A stretch of 64,000 nt of DNA from Rugalucina vietnamica (GCA_964017185.1 OZ024875.1:30141456-30205455), one strand, 5' to 3'; counted from the first letter of the stretch, positions 36,101-44,899 are shown. Notes: generated by a model not told the origin, from the sequence alone. Numbers and translations are program-made.

Positions 36101-39100
36101 CCCGTCACACTGAGTCAAAGTTTTCTAGAAGTGCACAGCTTGGCAACTACATCTGATAGAGGGTTCAAACTTGGACCATAGGTGCCTTGGAGGGTTGGCT
36201 TTCATTACATGTTATCGTACCCCTGGGTCCATGCCCGGGGGTGGGGCAGGGGGTTAATATCTAGAACACTGTAAAAATTGTCTGTACTGCGTCAAACTTT
36301 TCTAGCAGTCCAGATCTTGGCAACTACTTATCAAAGAGAGTTCAAGCTTGGACCATAGGTACCTTGGAGGGTTGGCTTTCATTCCATTGCATCGGATCCC
36401 TGGGTTCATGCCAGGGGGTGGGGCTAGACGTTAAAATCTAGAACATTATTAATAATGGCTTTTCTGTGGTATAGTATTCTAGAAGTCTATATCTTGAAAA
36501 CCTTTTATCTGAGAGCTTTCGTACTTGGACCATAGGTACCCTGTAGGGTTTAGTTTCATTTCATAGCATCGGATTCCTCGGTCCGTGCCTGGGGGTGGGG
36601 CTAGAGGTTAAAAACTAGAACAGTGTAAAAAATGGATGTACTACTGTGTAACTTTTACAAAGAGTCCATATCTTGACAACAACTTATCATAAAGCATTCA
36701 TACTTCATACACTTTAGGTTCCATGACATCCGACCTCTGGGTCCGAGTCAAGGGGGTGGGGCTAGGGGTCAAAATCTAGAACTCTCTGAAAATATTTTTT
36801 CTTTTTATTTCTAAATAGAAACAACTTAGGAAGATGCTTGGTCATTCATCTTTTAACTTAGTGACACTAACTTAGTGACATGATGGTTACTGTTGGTTGA
36901 CCTACTTTCTATGGTCCAGTGATTTTGCCTTATATCTTGACACTCAATTAGTATATTTTCATACTTCTTTCAGATTATGAGTGAGTATGACCTGATCTTT
37001 GACCCCAATAAACTTATAGGTCACTGTGACCTAATTTCACGGTTCAGTGATTTTGCCTTATATCTTGACACTCAATTAGTATACACGTATTTTCATACTT
37101 CTTTCAGATTATGAGTGAGTATGACCAGAGCTTTGACCCCAAAATACTTATAGGTCACTGTGACCTAATTTCACGGTTCAGTGATTTTACCTTATATCTT
37201 GACACTCAATTAGTATATTTTCATACTTCTTTCAGATTATGAGTTAGTATGTCTTAGACTAGACCTTTGACCCCAATATACTTATTTAGGTCAGTGTGAC
37301 CTAATTTCATGCTTCAGTGATTTTGCCTTACATCTTGACACTCAAATATTATATTTTCATGCTTTCTTCAGATTATGAGTGAGTATGAACAGACCTTTGA
37401 CCACAATATACTTATAGGTCACAGTGACCTAATTTCATGGTTCATCATGGTTCAGTGATTTTGCCTTATATCTTTGCACTCAATTGGTTTATGAACATAA
37501 TTCTTTCACACTATGTGTATGACAAGACCTTTGACCCTAAAGTAGTCCTAGGTCATTGTGACCTGATTACATGGTTCAGTGATTTTGCCTTTTATCTTGG
37601 TTTTCTTTTGGTATATGAACATATTTCCTTCACATTATGTTTGCGTATGACAAGACCTTTGACCCTTAAGTATTCCTGCGTCACTGTGACCTAATTTCAT
37701 GCTTCAGTGACTTTGCCTTATATCTTGACACTCGGTATATTTTCATACGTCTTTATTATTATGAGTAAGTATGATAAGACCTTTGACCCTAAAGTACTTA
37801 TAGGTCAGTGTGAGCTTATTATACGGTTCAGTGATTTTGCCTTGTATCTCGGCACTCAGTTGGTGTATTAACATACATGTACTTCATGTACAATATGATT
37901 GAGACATTTAAACCTTCAGTAGTTATAAGTTATAGTTAACTGTCATGGTTCAGTGATTCTATTCTGTATAACATCAAGGCAAAAAGATGTATTTAAGCAT
38001 ATTGCTTTGGGTTACAGGTCTAGTTTGGCCCTATGTTTGACAAAGGTCAGATGCAGTCAAACATGCTGTCCTGCAACAGCTCTTTTTTACAATGTTATTT
38101 GTTTGTTGTTGTTTTTTGTCTCTAGCAAAAGGAGTGGCAACAAGAGAAGCAGCAGGCCATATAGCCAACATAGCAGAAAGTGCTGCGCGACTAAACCCTA
38201 ACTCTGCAAGCCCTGTGATAGCAATAGAGGCAGATAGCGGGTAAGACTTAAAAACATAATTTAATTCACTCTATCAGGGGTGGTAACAGGCAGTGAATCC
38301 AAATCAGGAAAAGACCCAAACCCCCTTCTATCCAATGAATCTCCTTGGATTTGTATTGCTTTCAAGTCTACAGTTAAAAGTAAGACTAAAATCTCCAGAA
38401 TTGGCTCAATTAATTTAATAATCCCAACCCAGACACTAGGCAGGAGCAGAGTCCTGAATCAGGAATTCCTGATAAATCAGGAACTTTATCACCCCTGCTC
38501 TATTAAGCCTGGCTACCAATTTATGGGATGTCTGCATCATGGACTATCCTGTTGGCTTAAAGAAATTTTATGGAAACATTGAAGATAAAAATACTCATGA
38601 TGTTTTAAAAATAAAAGTAGACATCCCTAATGGTAATGATGGGCATGTCCATTTTTAGCTCACCTGAGCCGAAGGCTCACAGGTGAGCTTATAGGATAGG
38701 CAGGCATCCGTCGTCCGTCGTCGTCGTGCGTCGTCGTCCGTCGTCGTCCGTCCACAATTTCAAAGAAGAATATTTCTGAAGCTAGTAGGCCGATCTTGAT
38801 CAAATTTAATTTGAACCATAATTGGGTTGGGGGATTGATGGCATTAGGTTTTGGAGCAGATTGTATCAAAATTGTGGTTTCCATGGCAACAGATAGGTCC
38901 CATAGACTTACAATGGGAAAAACTAAAAAAATCTTCTTCTCTGAAACCACTAGGCCCACAGCTTTGATATTTGGTATGTAGCAATGGCTAATGGTCCTCT
39001 ACATAAATTGTGCCATTCATGCCCCTGGGGTCAAATTTGGCCACGCCCCGGGGGTCGATAGTCTCCATAGACTTACTATGGGAAAAAATTTCAAAAATCT

Positions 39101-42100
39101 TCTTCTCTGAAACCACAGGGCCCACAGCTTTGATATTTTGTATGTGGCAATGGCTAATGGTCCTCTACATAAATTGTGCCAGCCATGGCCCTGGGGTCAA
39201 ATTTGGCCACGCCCCGGGGGTCGATAGTCTCCATAGACTTACAATTGGAAAAAAACTAAAAAAATCTTCTTCTCTGAAACCACTAGGCCCACAGCTTTGA
39301 TATTTGATATGTAGCAATGGCTAATGGTCCTCTACATAAATTGTGCCAGCCATGGCCCTGGGGTCAAATTTGGCCACGCCCCGGGGGTCGATAGTCTCCA
39401 TAGACTTACAATTGGAAAAAAACTAAAAAAATCTTCTTCTCTGAAACCACTAGGCCAACAGCTTTGATATTTGGTATGTAGCAATGGCTAATGGTCCTCT
39501 ACATAAATTGTGCCATTCATGCCCCTGGGGTCAAATTTGGCCACGCCCCGGGGGTTGATAGTCTCCATAGACTTACTATGGGAAAAAAAATTAAAAAATC
39601 TTCTTCTCTGAAACCACAGGGCCCACAGCTTTGATATTTTGTATGTGGCAATGGCTAATGGTCCTCTACATAAATTGTGCCAATCATGTCCCCGGGGTCA
39701 AATTTGGCCACGCCCCGGGGGTCGATAGTCTCCATAGACCTACAATAAGAAAAAACTTAAAAAATCTTCTACTCTGAAACCACTAGGCCAACAGCTTTGA
39801 TATTTGGTATATAGCAATGGCTAATGGTCCTCTACATAAATTATGCCATTCATGCCCCTGGGGTCAAATTTGGCCACGCCCCGGGGGTTGATAGTCTCCA
39901 TAGACTTACTATGGGAAAAAAATAAAAAAATCTTCTTCTCTGAAACCACAGGGCCCACAGCTTTGATATTTTGTATGTGGCAATGGCTAATGGTCCTCTA
40001 CATAAATTGTGCCAATCATGTCCCCGGGGTCAAATTTGGCCACGCCCCGGGGGTCGATAGTCTCCATAGACTTACTATGGGAAAAAATTTCAAAAATCTT
40101 CTTCTCTGAAACCACAGGGCCCACAGCTTTGATATTTTGTATGTGGCAATGGCTAATGGTCCTCTACATAAATTGTGCCAGCCATGGCCCTGGGGTCAAA
40201 TTTGGCCACGCCCCGGGGGTCGATAGTCTCCATAGACTTACAATTGGAAAAAAACTAAAAAAATCTTCTTCTCTGAAACCACTAGGCCCACAGCTTTGAT
40301 ATTTGATATGTAGCAATGGCTAATGGTCCTCTACATAAATTGTGCCAGCCATGGCCCTGGGGTCAAATTTGGCCACGCCCCGGGGGTCGATAGTCTCCAT
40401 AGACTTACAATTGGAAAAAAACTAAAAAAATCTTCTTCTCTGAAACCACTAGGCCAACAGCTTTGATATTTGGTATGTAGCAATGGCTAATGGTCCTCTA
40501 CATAAATTGTGCCATTCATGCCCCTGGGGTCAAATTTGGCCACGCCCCGGGGGTTGATAGTCTCCATAGACTTACTATGGGAAAAAAAATTAAAAAATCT
40601 TCTTCTCTGAAACCACAGGGCCCACAGCTTTGATATTTTGTATGTGGCAATGGCTAATGGTCCTCTACATAAATTGTGCCAATCATGTCCCCGGGGTCAA
40701 ATTTGGCCACGCCCCGGGGGTCGATAGTCTCCATAGACCTACAATAAGAAAAAACTTAAAAAATCTTCTACTCTGAAACCACTAGGCCAACAGCTTTGAT
40801 ATTTGGTATATAGCAATGGCTAATGGTCCTCTACATAAATTATGCCATTCATGCCCCTGGGGTCAAATTTGGCCACGCCCCGGGGGTTGATAGTCTCCAT
40901 AGACTTACTATGGGAAAAAAATAAAAAAATCTTCTTCTCTGAAACCACAGGGCCCACAGCTTTGATATTTTGTATGTGGCAATGGCTAATGGTCCTCTAC
41001 ATAAATTGTGCCAATCATGTCCCCGGGGTCAAATTTGGCCACGCCCCGGGTGTCGATAGTCTCCATAGACCTACAATAGGAAAAACTAAAAAAATCTTCT
41101 TCTCTGAAACCACTAGGCCCACAGCTTTGATATTTGGTATTTAGCAATGGCTAATGGTCCTCTACATAAATTGTGCCATTCATGCCCCTGGGGTCAAATT
41201 TGGCCACGCCCCGGGGGTTGATAGTCTCCATAGACTTACTATGGGAAAAAAATAAAAAAATCTTCTTCTCTGAAACCACTAGGCCCACAGCTTTGATATT
41301 TGGTATGTAGCAATGGCTAATGGTCCTCTACATAAATTGTGCCATTCATGCCCCTGGGGTCAAATTTGGCCAGGCCTCGGAGGTTGATAGTCTCAATAGA
41401 CTTGCTATGGGAAAAAAATTCAAAAATCTTCTTCTCTGAAACCACAGGGCACACAGCTTTGATATTTTGTATGTGGCAATGGCTAATGGTCCTGTACATA
41501 AATTATGCCAGCCCTGCCCCTGGGGTCAAATTTGGCCACGCCCCGGGGGTAGATAGTCTCCATAGACTTACAATGGGAAAAACTAACAAAAATCTTCCTC
41601 TCTGAAACCAAAAGGCCCAGAGCTTCTATATTTTGTATGTAGCAATGTTTGGTAGTCCCCATTATAAATTGTGCCAGTCATGCCCCTGGGTCAAATTTGG
41701 CCATGCCCCGGGGGTCAATAGTGTCCATGCATAGACTTTCATTGGTCGATTCTCAATTAATTTAAATCTCATGAGCTTACAATGTGATAATCTCTCAGGT
41801 GAGCTACAGGACCAATGGTCCTCTAGTTGAGCCATGCCATGAGAAAACCATTTTGTATTTGCAAACACAAAGGTGCAGATCAGCTTCGCATAGTACTGCT
41901 TAATTAGGTTTTCATAATTCAGATTTAAGATTCTCTCATTGTTTCAACTAAAGATAAACAGGAGAGCGCATTGGCATAGTGTTAAGAGTCAGGACCCCAT
42001 AGGGAATGGTCTTTGGTTTGATACCTACCTTCGCCATATAGTGTCCTTGGGCAAACTATAAGCTTTGTTAGGCTAACGATCCTTTGAACTACACTGAAGA

Positions 42101-42431
42101 GACACCTTATTATCTAGTATTATTATCTACATTTGAGCCACATCATGAGAATTGCATATGCGTAAACAAAGGCGCCGATCAGCTGTGTGGTAACTGTGAA
42201 GCTGATCAATGCCTTTGGTTTCACTACACGGATAGTACAGTTCCTCGACTTTCTTAATTCAAAATTTCCAGCCTCTAGCCATCTGTGCTCGGTTTGTGTG
42301 GACCTGTTGGGAAACCACATTGTTGGGTTTCTGATGCGGCTCATTTGTATTTGTCTGTTCTTTATTTCAGGAGTATTCTAATCAAGAAAGAAGATAATGT
42401 AACCATGGCGATATATAAGTCACCTAACTAA
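10666..42431 (+). CDS. LAMTOR5: LAMTOR5 (Ragulator subunit, HBXIP), four coding exons
   Basis: Exons at 10666-10700, 19603-19664, 38126-38240 and 42371-42431 join in frame with GT/AG at every junction to give 90 residues and a TAA stop. The known human protein has 91 residues. The product begins MERGLEKHLDD, runs through GVLCTDRHGLCLG, AKGVATREAAG and SPVIAIEADSG, and ends IKKEDNVTMAIYKSPN. These match human MEATLEQHLED, GVLCTDSQGLNLG, PVVCLESDNG and IQKHDGITVAVHK position by position. LAMTOR5 is a roadblock-fold subunit of the lysosomal Ragulator, the scaffold that anchors Rag GTPases for amino-acid activation of mTORC1. The fold is complete here: N-terminal helix, strand pair, long helix, two C-terminal strands. 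Introns of 8.9, 18.5 and 4.1 kb are almost entirely mobile elements. The ATG has a favourable AAAATGG context. No frame damage is seen, so the gene looks functional. Confidence 0.95.
11040..11168 (-). mobile_element. LINE 3' end, distal part left of the LTR element
   Basis: On the minus strand this continues the LINE frame that is broken at 16593: 'ATVTF' then stop, followed by a short 3' tail ending in repeats of GTAGAA. It and 16593-16780 were contiguous before the LTR element inserted. Confidence 0.65.
11173..11430 (-). repeat. 3' LTR (minus orientation)
   Basis: A 258-bp repeat, nearly identical to 16331-16588, preceded on the minus strand by the purine tract at 11431-11444. Its TG/CA ends and the flanking TAAC define it. 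Confidence 0.88.
12674..13673. mobile_element. CAGGG-ended DNA element, 1000 bp, 5-bp TSD
   Basis: It has perfect 15-bp terminal inverted repeats CAGGGTTCGCGCTAG and a CAAAT duplication at 12669-12673 and 13674-13678. Subterminal 'TTTCGCCA' motifs recur at both ends in opposite orientation. The interior is AT-rich without a transposase frame. It inserted into the LTR element and is therefore younger than it. The CAGGG start and 5-bp duplication match the MITEs at 2930 and 3512. Confidence 0.9.
15783..15815. repeat. AAAT microsatellite
   Basis: About eight uninterrupted AAAT units, within the interior of the LTR element. Confidence 0.9.
16331..16588 (-). repeat. 5' LTR (minus orientation)
   Basis: A 258-bp repeat followed on the minus strand, after a 2-bp gap, by the leucine-tRNA-like primer-binding site at 16318-16328. 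Bounded externally by TAAC. Confidence 0.88.
16593..16780 (-). mobile_element. LINE reverse-transcriptase C-terminus, proximal part
   Basis: The minus-strand frame reads NSYFPRTIRQWNSLPYSLKA followed by 'GEFTSGLATV'. This is the tail motif (FFPRTIR-WN-LP) found after the RT domain in many CR1/Jockey-group LINEs. The frame is interrupted at 16592 by the LTR element and resumes at 11168. Confidence 0.8.
17367..18615 (+). mobile_element. Pearl-like element, 'ATACCCCAGGTATTTATGCC' type
   Basis: It starts with ATACCCCAGGTATTTATGCC, followed by a TTCGTTCG-rich stretch at 17400-17470 and about four units of roughly 180 bp containing GGTACCCTATAGGG and GGTCCATGC. A T-run (18139-18170) and a G-rich 'GGTAGGGGGT' duplicated segment follow. 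It ends in 'GGGGGTATACGTGCC' and a GTGCCTCTCAAGGCAC hairpin. Units resemble those at 1-480 and 36120-36790, so several pearl-like families share a satellite. No protein is encoded. 16790-17360 holds nothing recognised. Confidence 0.75.
18866..19440. mobile_element. CAGGGC-type MITE remnants, two
   Basis: At 18866 there is 'CAGGGCTTTTTCTCTAATTA' with 'GGGAAATTTT' interior motifs. From 19245 comes a second remnant with 'ACAAAACTGGGTCCGGTTT' as in the 2930 copy. Right ends are not cleanly defined, so no TSD can be read. Confidence 0.6.
19603..19664 (+). CDS. LAMTOR5: LAMTOR5 exon 2
   Basis: The acceptor is TTTATTTCCAG and the donor GGAG|GTAATT. It encodes FRLPGVAGVLCTDRHGLCLG, the first two strands of the roadblock fold. 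The terminal repeat of a 15-kb transposon begins only 17 bp after the exon end. Confidence 0.95.
19930..21165. repeat. 167-bp subterminal tandem array
   Basis: Seven to eight units of about 165-170 bp, each with 'GTGTGCCTTTAGCTTGCCGC', 'ATTTACAATGGTATGTATA', 'GATTTACGTATCTTCCGTAA' and 'TTCAAAGACTGGCAT'. One reverse-oriented partial unit (AAGCTAAATGTGCGCC) lies near 34510 at the other end of the same transposon, which supports the array belonging to that element. Confidence 0.85.
21537..26753. mobile_element. 5.2-kb palindromic element built of about 26 hairpin cores
   Basis: The terminal segments 21537-21715 and 26616-26753 are long inverted repeats starting GGTGT...CAGTTTATCTT. Inside, the left arm has about 12 units of ~185 bp and the right arm about 14 of ~187 bp, in opposite orientation. 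Each unit has a ~45-bp core of GGGTGGGGGG, then CTGTCCAGGGCGGTTTATCT, then CCCCCCACCC, so each core can fold as a hairpin. Spacers differ between the arms, and the right arm alternates two related spacer types. The arms meet at 23994-24055 in a fragment resembling pearl-like elements (CCATGCCCATATAT). No coding frame and no clear target duplication were found. A 22-G run lies at about 22007-22028. Confidence 0.75.
26873..27390. mobile_element. Tc1/mariner-type MITE
   Basis: The ends are CAGTCAAACCTCTATAAA and GGTTCAACTG, imperfect inverted repeats, each bounded by TA (26871-26872 and 27391-27392). Internal 'GGTGGCTGTCTTAT' motifs recur. TA target duplications and CAGT-type ends are typical of Tc1/mariner. 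No transposase is encoded. Confidence 0.75.
27469..27687 (+). mobile_element. Hairpin MITE family B
   Basis: TGTCCGTGCAAT at the left and ATTGCATGGACA at the right, with the 'GCCGCCTAGGCGAGGCGGTT' core. The central hairpin has lost pairing on its left side relative to the copy at 5288. Confidence 0.8.
27928..28103 (+). mobile_element. tRNA-derived SINE
   Basis: A B-box GGTTCGATTCC lies within GAGGTCCTGGGTTCGATTCC. The body follows with 'GACTCCCCACAGCACTGGTT', and the tail has GACTGGGACATTAAACCTCA and ends in CAAACAAAA. The head and tail match the minus-strand copy at 63436-63640. A flanking direct repeat of about 80 bp (27832-27918, 28183-28262) shows it inserted in an older duplicated unit. 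Confidence 0.8.
29327..29457. mobile_element. Short MITE, AGTACCGGTCCCACTG type
   Basis: The left end AAGTACCGGTCCCACTG matches the inverted right end CAGTGGGACTGGAACTT. The interior has 'CAATCGTACGATTG'. It abuts a second copy at 29458. Confidence 0.75.
29458..29657. mobile_element. Short MITE, second tandem copy
   Basis: It begins AAAGTACCGGTCCCACGG and ends CAGTGGGACAGGCACTT, with the same 'GCAATCGTACGATTGT' motif. It is longer than its neighbour by about 70 bp. Confidence 0.75.
30568..30840 (+). repeat. Purine-only minisatellite inside short inverted repeats
   Basis: About 190 bp of almost pure G/A on the plus strand is built from GAGGGGGAGGGAAGCGGG-like units. It is bounded by an inverted repeat: 'GGGGGGTGGACAGGGGGG' on the left and 'CCCCCCTGTCCACCCCCAC' on the right, with CTATATCT / ATATCTAG outermost. 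Long frames across it are composition artefacts. Such tracts can form triplex or G-quadruplex structures. Confidence 0.85.
31045..31095 (-). mobile_element. SINE tail fragment
   Basis: It reads in reverse the common SINE 3' segment: GTTTGTTTAAATTG then 'AGACATCCCAGTCAACAGC'. The head is missing. The rest of 30841-31998 shows only a 21-G run at 31498-31518. Confidence 0.55.
31498..31518 (+). repeat. Poly-G run
   Basis: Twenty-one consecutive G. Similar runs occur near 22007-22028 and 47941-47959. Length in such runs is prone to sequencing error. Confidence 0.85.
31999..32107 (+). mobile_element. SINE 3' part
   Basis: It has 'GCTCCGTCCCGACATGACTG', 'GTTGACTGGGACGTTAAACC' and CAAACAAACA at the end, matching the 27928-28103 SINE. 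The tRNA-like head is absent. Confidence 0.7.
33690..33772 (+). mobile_element. SINE fragment
   Basis: A B-box-like 'GGTTCGACCCCTGGCTTCT' is followed directly by 'GGTGGGACGTTAAACCCCAA', with the middle of the SINE body missing. Confidence 0.6.
34691..34942 (-). mobile_element. Hairpin MITE family B, abutting the CACTG transposon
   Basis: It carries the full central hairpin 'GATTGTGGGTACATGTTAGA' with 'GGCCTCGGCGAGGC', and the 'CCCCAGTTTTACTATATAAA' flank. Its first bases (TGACC) overlap the TTG duplication of the CACTG element, so the large element landed at or inside the end of this MITE. Confidence 0.75.
35084..35858. repeat. Tandem duplication of ~72 bp, one copy occupied, one empty
   Basis: Host sequence with 'TTTTAGGATACTGAAGAAAA' and 'TTTAACCACTGCTTTGATGT' occurs twice. 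In the first copy it is split between 35125 and 35781 by a pearl-like element. In the second (about 35810-35880) it is uninterrupted. 35859-36027 holds nothing recognised. Confidence 0.85.
35126..35780 (+). mobile_element. Pearl-like element with resolved ends
   Basis: It begins AGCTCGCCTGCAAGAAGTGC and ends GGCGAGCTACGCTGTCCTGC then GACAGCTCTTA. Three tandem units of about 183 bp contain 'TATATCTCTTGACCATGTTG' and 'CCTTGAGGTCAAGGTCA'. Comparison with the neighbouring empty site shows only two extra T bases besides the element, so insertion was at a T-tract with no long duplication. That fits helentron-type insertion between Ts. Non-coding. Confidence 0.85.
36028..38084 (+). mobile_element. 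Pearl-like element with two different internal satellites
   Basis: It begins AGCTCGACTGCACGAAGTGC, the same end as at 518-559, and ends 'GCTGTCCTGCAACAGCTC'. The first internal block (36110-36790) has about four ~175-bp units with GGTCCATGCC and 'GGGGTGGGGCTA'. The second (36880-37940) has about eight ~125-bp units with 'GGTTCAGTGATTTTGCCTTA' and 'AGACCTTTGACCC'. It ends 41 bp upstream of LAMTOR5 exon 3. Confidence 0.8.
38126..38240 (+). CDS. LAMTOR5: LAMTOR5 exon 3
   Basis: The acceptor is GTCTCTAG and the donor CGG|GTAAG. It encodes AKGVATREAAGHIANIAESA, ARLNPNSASP and VIAIEADSG, the long helix and third strand. A hAT-like MITE begins 34 bp downstream of the donor. Confidence 0.95.
38275..38497 (+). 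mobile_element. hAT-like MITE, intact, 6-bp TSD
   Basis: The ends are CAGGGGTGGTAA and TTATCACCCCTG. CTCTAT is duplicated at 38269-38274 and 38498-38503. The body is homologous to 8302-8472. Its internal 'CCTGAATCAGGAATTCCTGA' is palindromic. It starts 34 bp after the LAMTOR5 exon 3 donor. Confidence 0.82.
38656..41826 (+). mobile_element. Pearl-like element with a 166-bp satellite and ~999-bp duplication
   Basis: The hairpin end comprises AGCTCACCTGAGCC and GGCTCACAGGTGAGCT; it is followed by a GTCGTCCGTC tract. The central array is about 16 units of 166-167 bp with 'TAGTCTCCATAGACTTAC', 'CTTCTTCTCTGAAACCAC' and 'GGTCCTCTACATAAATTGTG'. The far end is 'CAGGTGAGCTACAGGACCAA' plus TGGTCCT. Adjacent blocks of six units repeat almost without change at a period of about 999 bp. 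Frames running through the array are by-products of the repeat. It lies in LAMTOR5 intron 3; an inverted relative is at 51209-53018. Confidence 0.85.
41829..41900 (-). mobile_element. Hairpin MITE family A, left fragment
   Basis: 'GAGCCATGCCATGAGAAAAC' then 'CACAAAGGTGCAGATCAGCT', breaking off in the central hairpin. Confidence 0.65.
41968..42110 (+). mobile_element. Diverged tRNA-derived SINE
   Basis: 'GCGCATTGGCATAGTGTTAA' resembles an A box, and 'GGTTTGATACCTACC' resembles a B box 50 bp later, followed by a body with 'GTCCTTGGGCAAACTATAA'. It differs from the main SINE family here. Confidence 0.5.
42135..42342 (-). mobile_element. Hairpin MITE family A with ATTT TSD
   Basis: The ends are GAGCCACATCATGAGAA and TTTCTGATGCGGCTC, with ATTT on both sides (42131-42134, 42343-42346). 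It retains 'GATCAGCTGTGTGGTAACTG' of the central hairpin. Confidence 0.82.
42371..42431 (+). CDS. LAMTOR5: LAMTOR5 exon 4 with stop
   Basis: The acceptor is CTTTATTTCAG. It encodes GSILIKKEDNVTMAIYKSPN and TAA at 42429-42431, the last two strands. A family A MITE ends at 42342, so its right terminal repeat lies about 28 bp upstream of the exon, in the polypyrimidine/branch region. Confidence 0.93.
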
Positions 42432-42991
42432 CCAATATACAGAATTCACTTGTTGACATTCACGAGTATGCATCATATTTTGGGTATGCAGGGGACATAT
42501 GCAGACCAATGGATATTTGAATTTGGATATGAACCTCTTTGTGATCAGAGCAGCAAATTCATCTATGTATGCCAAAGTGTAGAGTGTAGACACAGATCAA
42601 CCACAGCATCTGCCCAGTCTGATTCTAAAAAAAATCTTCCTTTTCTCTTAAGAGACTCCGCCAGTGAAGAAAGCTGAGGCTTACTAATATCAGTATTGAT
42701 ATTAATTATAAATACAGTGGCACATCATTCATTCAGATAATGAACAAAAATGGCTGTAGAAAGAACTCACCTAGTATTTGCGACATTGCTTTATAACAAA
42801 GAATGAAAAGTTTTGCCTTCTATACAAATGGAAACTATTTATTGTATCTGCATTAATGCCTATCAAAGAGTACTTATATCCGTCATTTGAAGCTGTAATT
42901 TTATAACTTCAAATTATGAAAAGACTCTTGCGGATCTTAGTTATTAAAATTATAATTACATATAAATTTTTGTGCAATATTTGTAAATAAA
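42432..42991 (+). other. LAMTOR5: LAMTOR5 3' UTR region
   Basis: AT-rich sequence after the TAA with no recognisable repeat. A canonical AATAAA lies at 42986-42991, about 555 bp after the stop. It is the first clear polyadenylation signal on this strand, but the true end is not shown by sequence alone. Confidence 0.4.
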
Positions 42992-43164
42992 TTATATTTT
43001 TCTATTGTGTTTCTTATGCAACCCCATTGTCTGCATACAGTACATGTACCTCATCCTGAAACACCACAAAATGCTGGGGGCCAAGCTTAAAAGAGCTAAC
43101 CATAATGGGTTTAGTCTCACTTGAATTGTTTTGAGGTTTAAAACAGTCAACATTTTTTTCAGAC

Positions 43165-43275
43165 ATGTTGGGACTGAGCCACTGTTTCCTTGGTGTTTAC
43201 CTGTACTCTGATGAGTTAATGTGCCTTGCTCAAGGACACAATACAGTGCTGCTATTGTCACTCGGTTTAGTTTGC
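43165..43275 (-). mobile_element. SINE fragment
   Basis: In reverse orientation it has 'GTGTCCTTGAGCAAGGCACA', the body segment shared with the SINE at 63436-63640, followed by an 'AAGGAAACAGTGGCTCAGTC' stretch. Head and tail are eroded. Confidence 0.5.
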
Positions 43276-43499
43276 ATCACTCGGGGTTTTTTGACCCACT
43301 TGCTCTCTGTAATAGTTTGTTTCAACCTTTAGCATAATTTCATTAACGCAGTAGCTTGACTGTACACCGGTACAAGAATTTTTGGGTCAAAGGCTACAAA
43401 ACTTTCTGAAATATCCAGTTTCCATTGAAAAGTCTGTGACCAATAACCATATTTGACCTTGCCTTAAATGGGTCAAGGTCAAAATTTATGAAAACAATG

Positions 43500-44374
43500 A
43501 TGGCCCCTTGCTTTTTTCCTTGTATATAAATGACATCTCAGCAGACATCGAGTCTGAAATAAGACTCTTTGCTGATGATTGTGTTTGCTATCGTGAAATC
43601 AAGAATGAAGAGGATACATTGAAACTTCAGAGAGACATTGATCGTTTAGGCAGTTGGGCTAGAAAATGGGGAATGAGATTTCAACCCGTCAAATGCAACA
43701 TGATGCAGCTGACAAATAAACGGTCTAGTAAGATACAGGCTAACTACACCCTTGAGGGCACTTTACTGGAAAACGTTGAAAGCATAAAATACCTGGGTGT
43801 AACTATCACAAATGATTTGAAATGGAATACTCATATTTCCAATGTTTGTACGAAGGCTAACAGAACTCTCGGATTCTCGAGGAGAAATTTGTATTCTTGT
43901 CCCCCAGATGTGAAAGAAGCAGCTTATAAGGACTGGTGCGGCCGGTCTTGGAATATGGAAGCTCAGTTTGGGACCCTCACACTCATGGCCTCCAGGAAGA
44001 ACTGGAAAAGGTCCAAAATCGTGTGGCAAGGTTTGTGATGGGAAATTATGTTTTTGAAACTGGGAGCATGACTGGCATTTTAGGTCAACTGAAATGGGAA
44101 TCTCTTAAGAAAAGGAGGAAGGATAGTAGACTTATATTGCTATACAAAGGTCTAAAAGGTAAAGCCAGAATACCCACAGATGACCTGGCGTTGTAGAAAT
44201 CAACACTCTTTGGCTTTTCAGATACCTTCAGCTAGCAAAGAAGCGTACAAAAGTAGTTTCTTTCCACAGACTATCAAAGACTGGAATGACCTCCCTGATT
44301 CACTTGTCTCCTCTGCTGAAATGTCTGATGACTGTGTGTCCAAGTTCGCTTCACTCGTGCGTTCAAGGGACTAA
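43500..44374 (+). mobile_element. 5'-truncated LINE: end of RT domain and C-terminus
   Basis: The frame opens within the RT palm at 'GPLLFSLYINDIS', followed by the catalytic LFADDCVCY (FADD), 'CNMMQLTNKRSSKI' and 'ESIKYLGVTITNDLKWNTHI'. It continues as GLVRPVLEYGSSVWDPH after a one-base deletion near 43928. A second shift lies near 44185, after 'PTDDLA'. It ends with SSFFPQTIKDWNDLPDSLVS and TAA at 44372. The body is typical of CR1/Jockey-group LINEs. A 3' tail of about 90 bp contains ATTCAGATTCAGAT at 44438-44451. The 5' break is at about 43499. It lies between the two genes and is dead. Confidence 0.88.
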
Positions 44375-44899
44375 TTTCTCCCCCATCCGAACCCCCTGGT
44401 GAAATAATGTCATTTGGCTTGTCACCAGTAAACTATTCAGATTCAGATGGGCCAGAGTCCCAGATGCTACAAACCCAGTTTTATTGAAATGGGTCCACCA
44501 GTTCCAAAGATTTTTTTACGTTTTCTCCATATACATGTACAGGCATAGCAGCCAATGTGAGCTAAAAATTATATATTTCTACAACTTTTCTCTATTCTCA
44601 ACCTATTCAAATGGAGCCGTTGTCGGTTTTAAGCAAGAAATGTGCCCTAATATACATGTAGTAACTGGGAGGTTTGCCGCGGAACAGTGCAGTTAGCTGT
44701 CCCTATCAAGATGACTACAACTGTTTACTGTGGACTTAAGCAACAATTCCATCATTCAAACGACTGCCAACAACTGGTTAAGAAAGAGACTTGGCATGCA
44801 TTATAATATAGCGTAAAGACACAACGCTGAAGAATGTTCACAGAATTGATTGCAAGATCACTTTTCTTTACAAAAAACTTTGGAGATTCACCAAAGCCC

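Noticed and set aside
39010-41144. Several ~90-100 residue frames with nearly identical proteins
   Set aside because: They run through the 166-bp satellite of a pearl-like element and recur at its period; repeat by-products, not genes.
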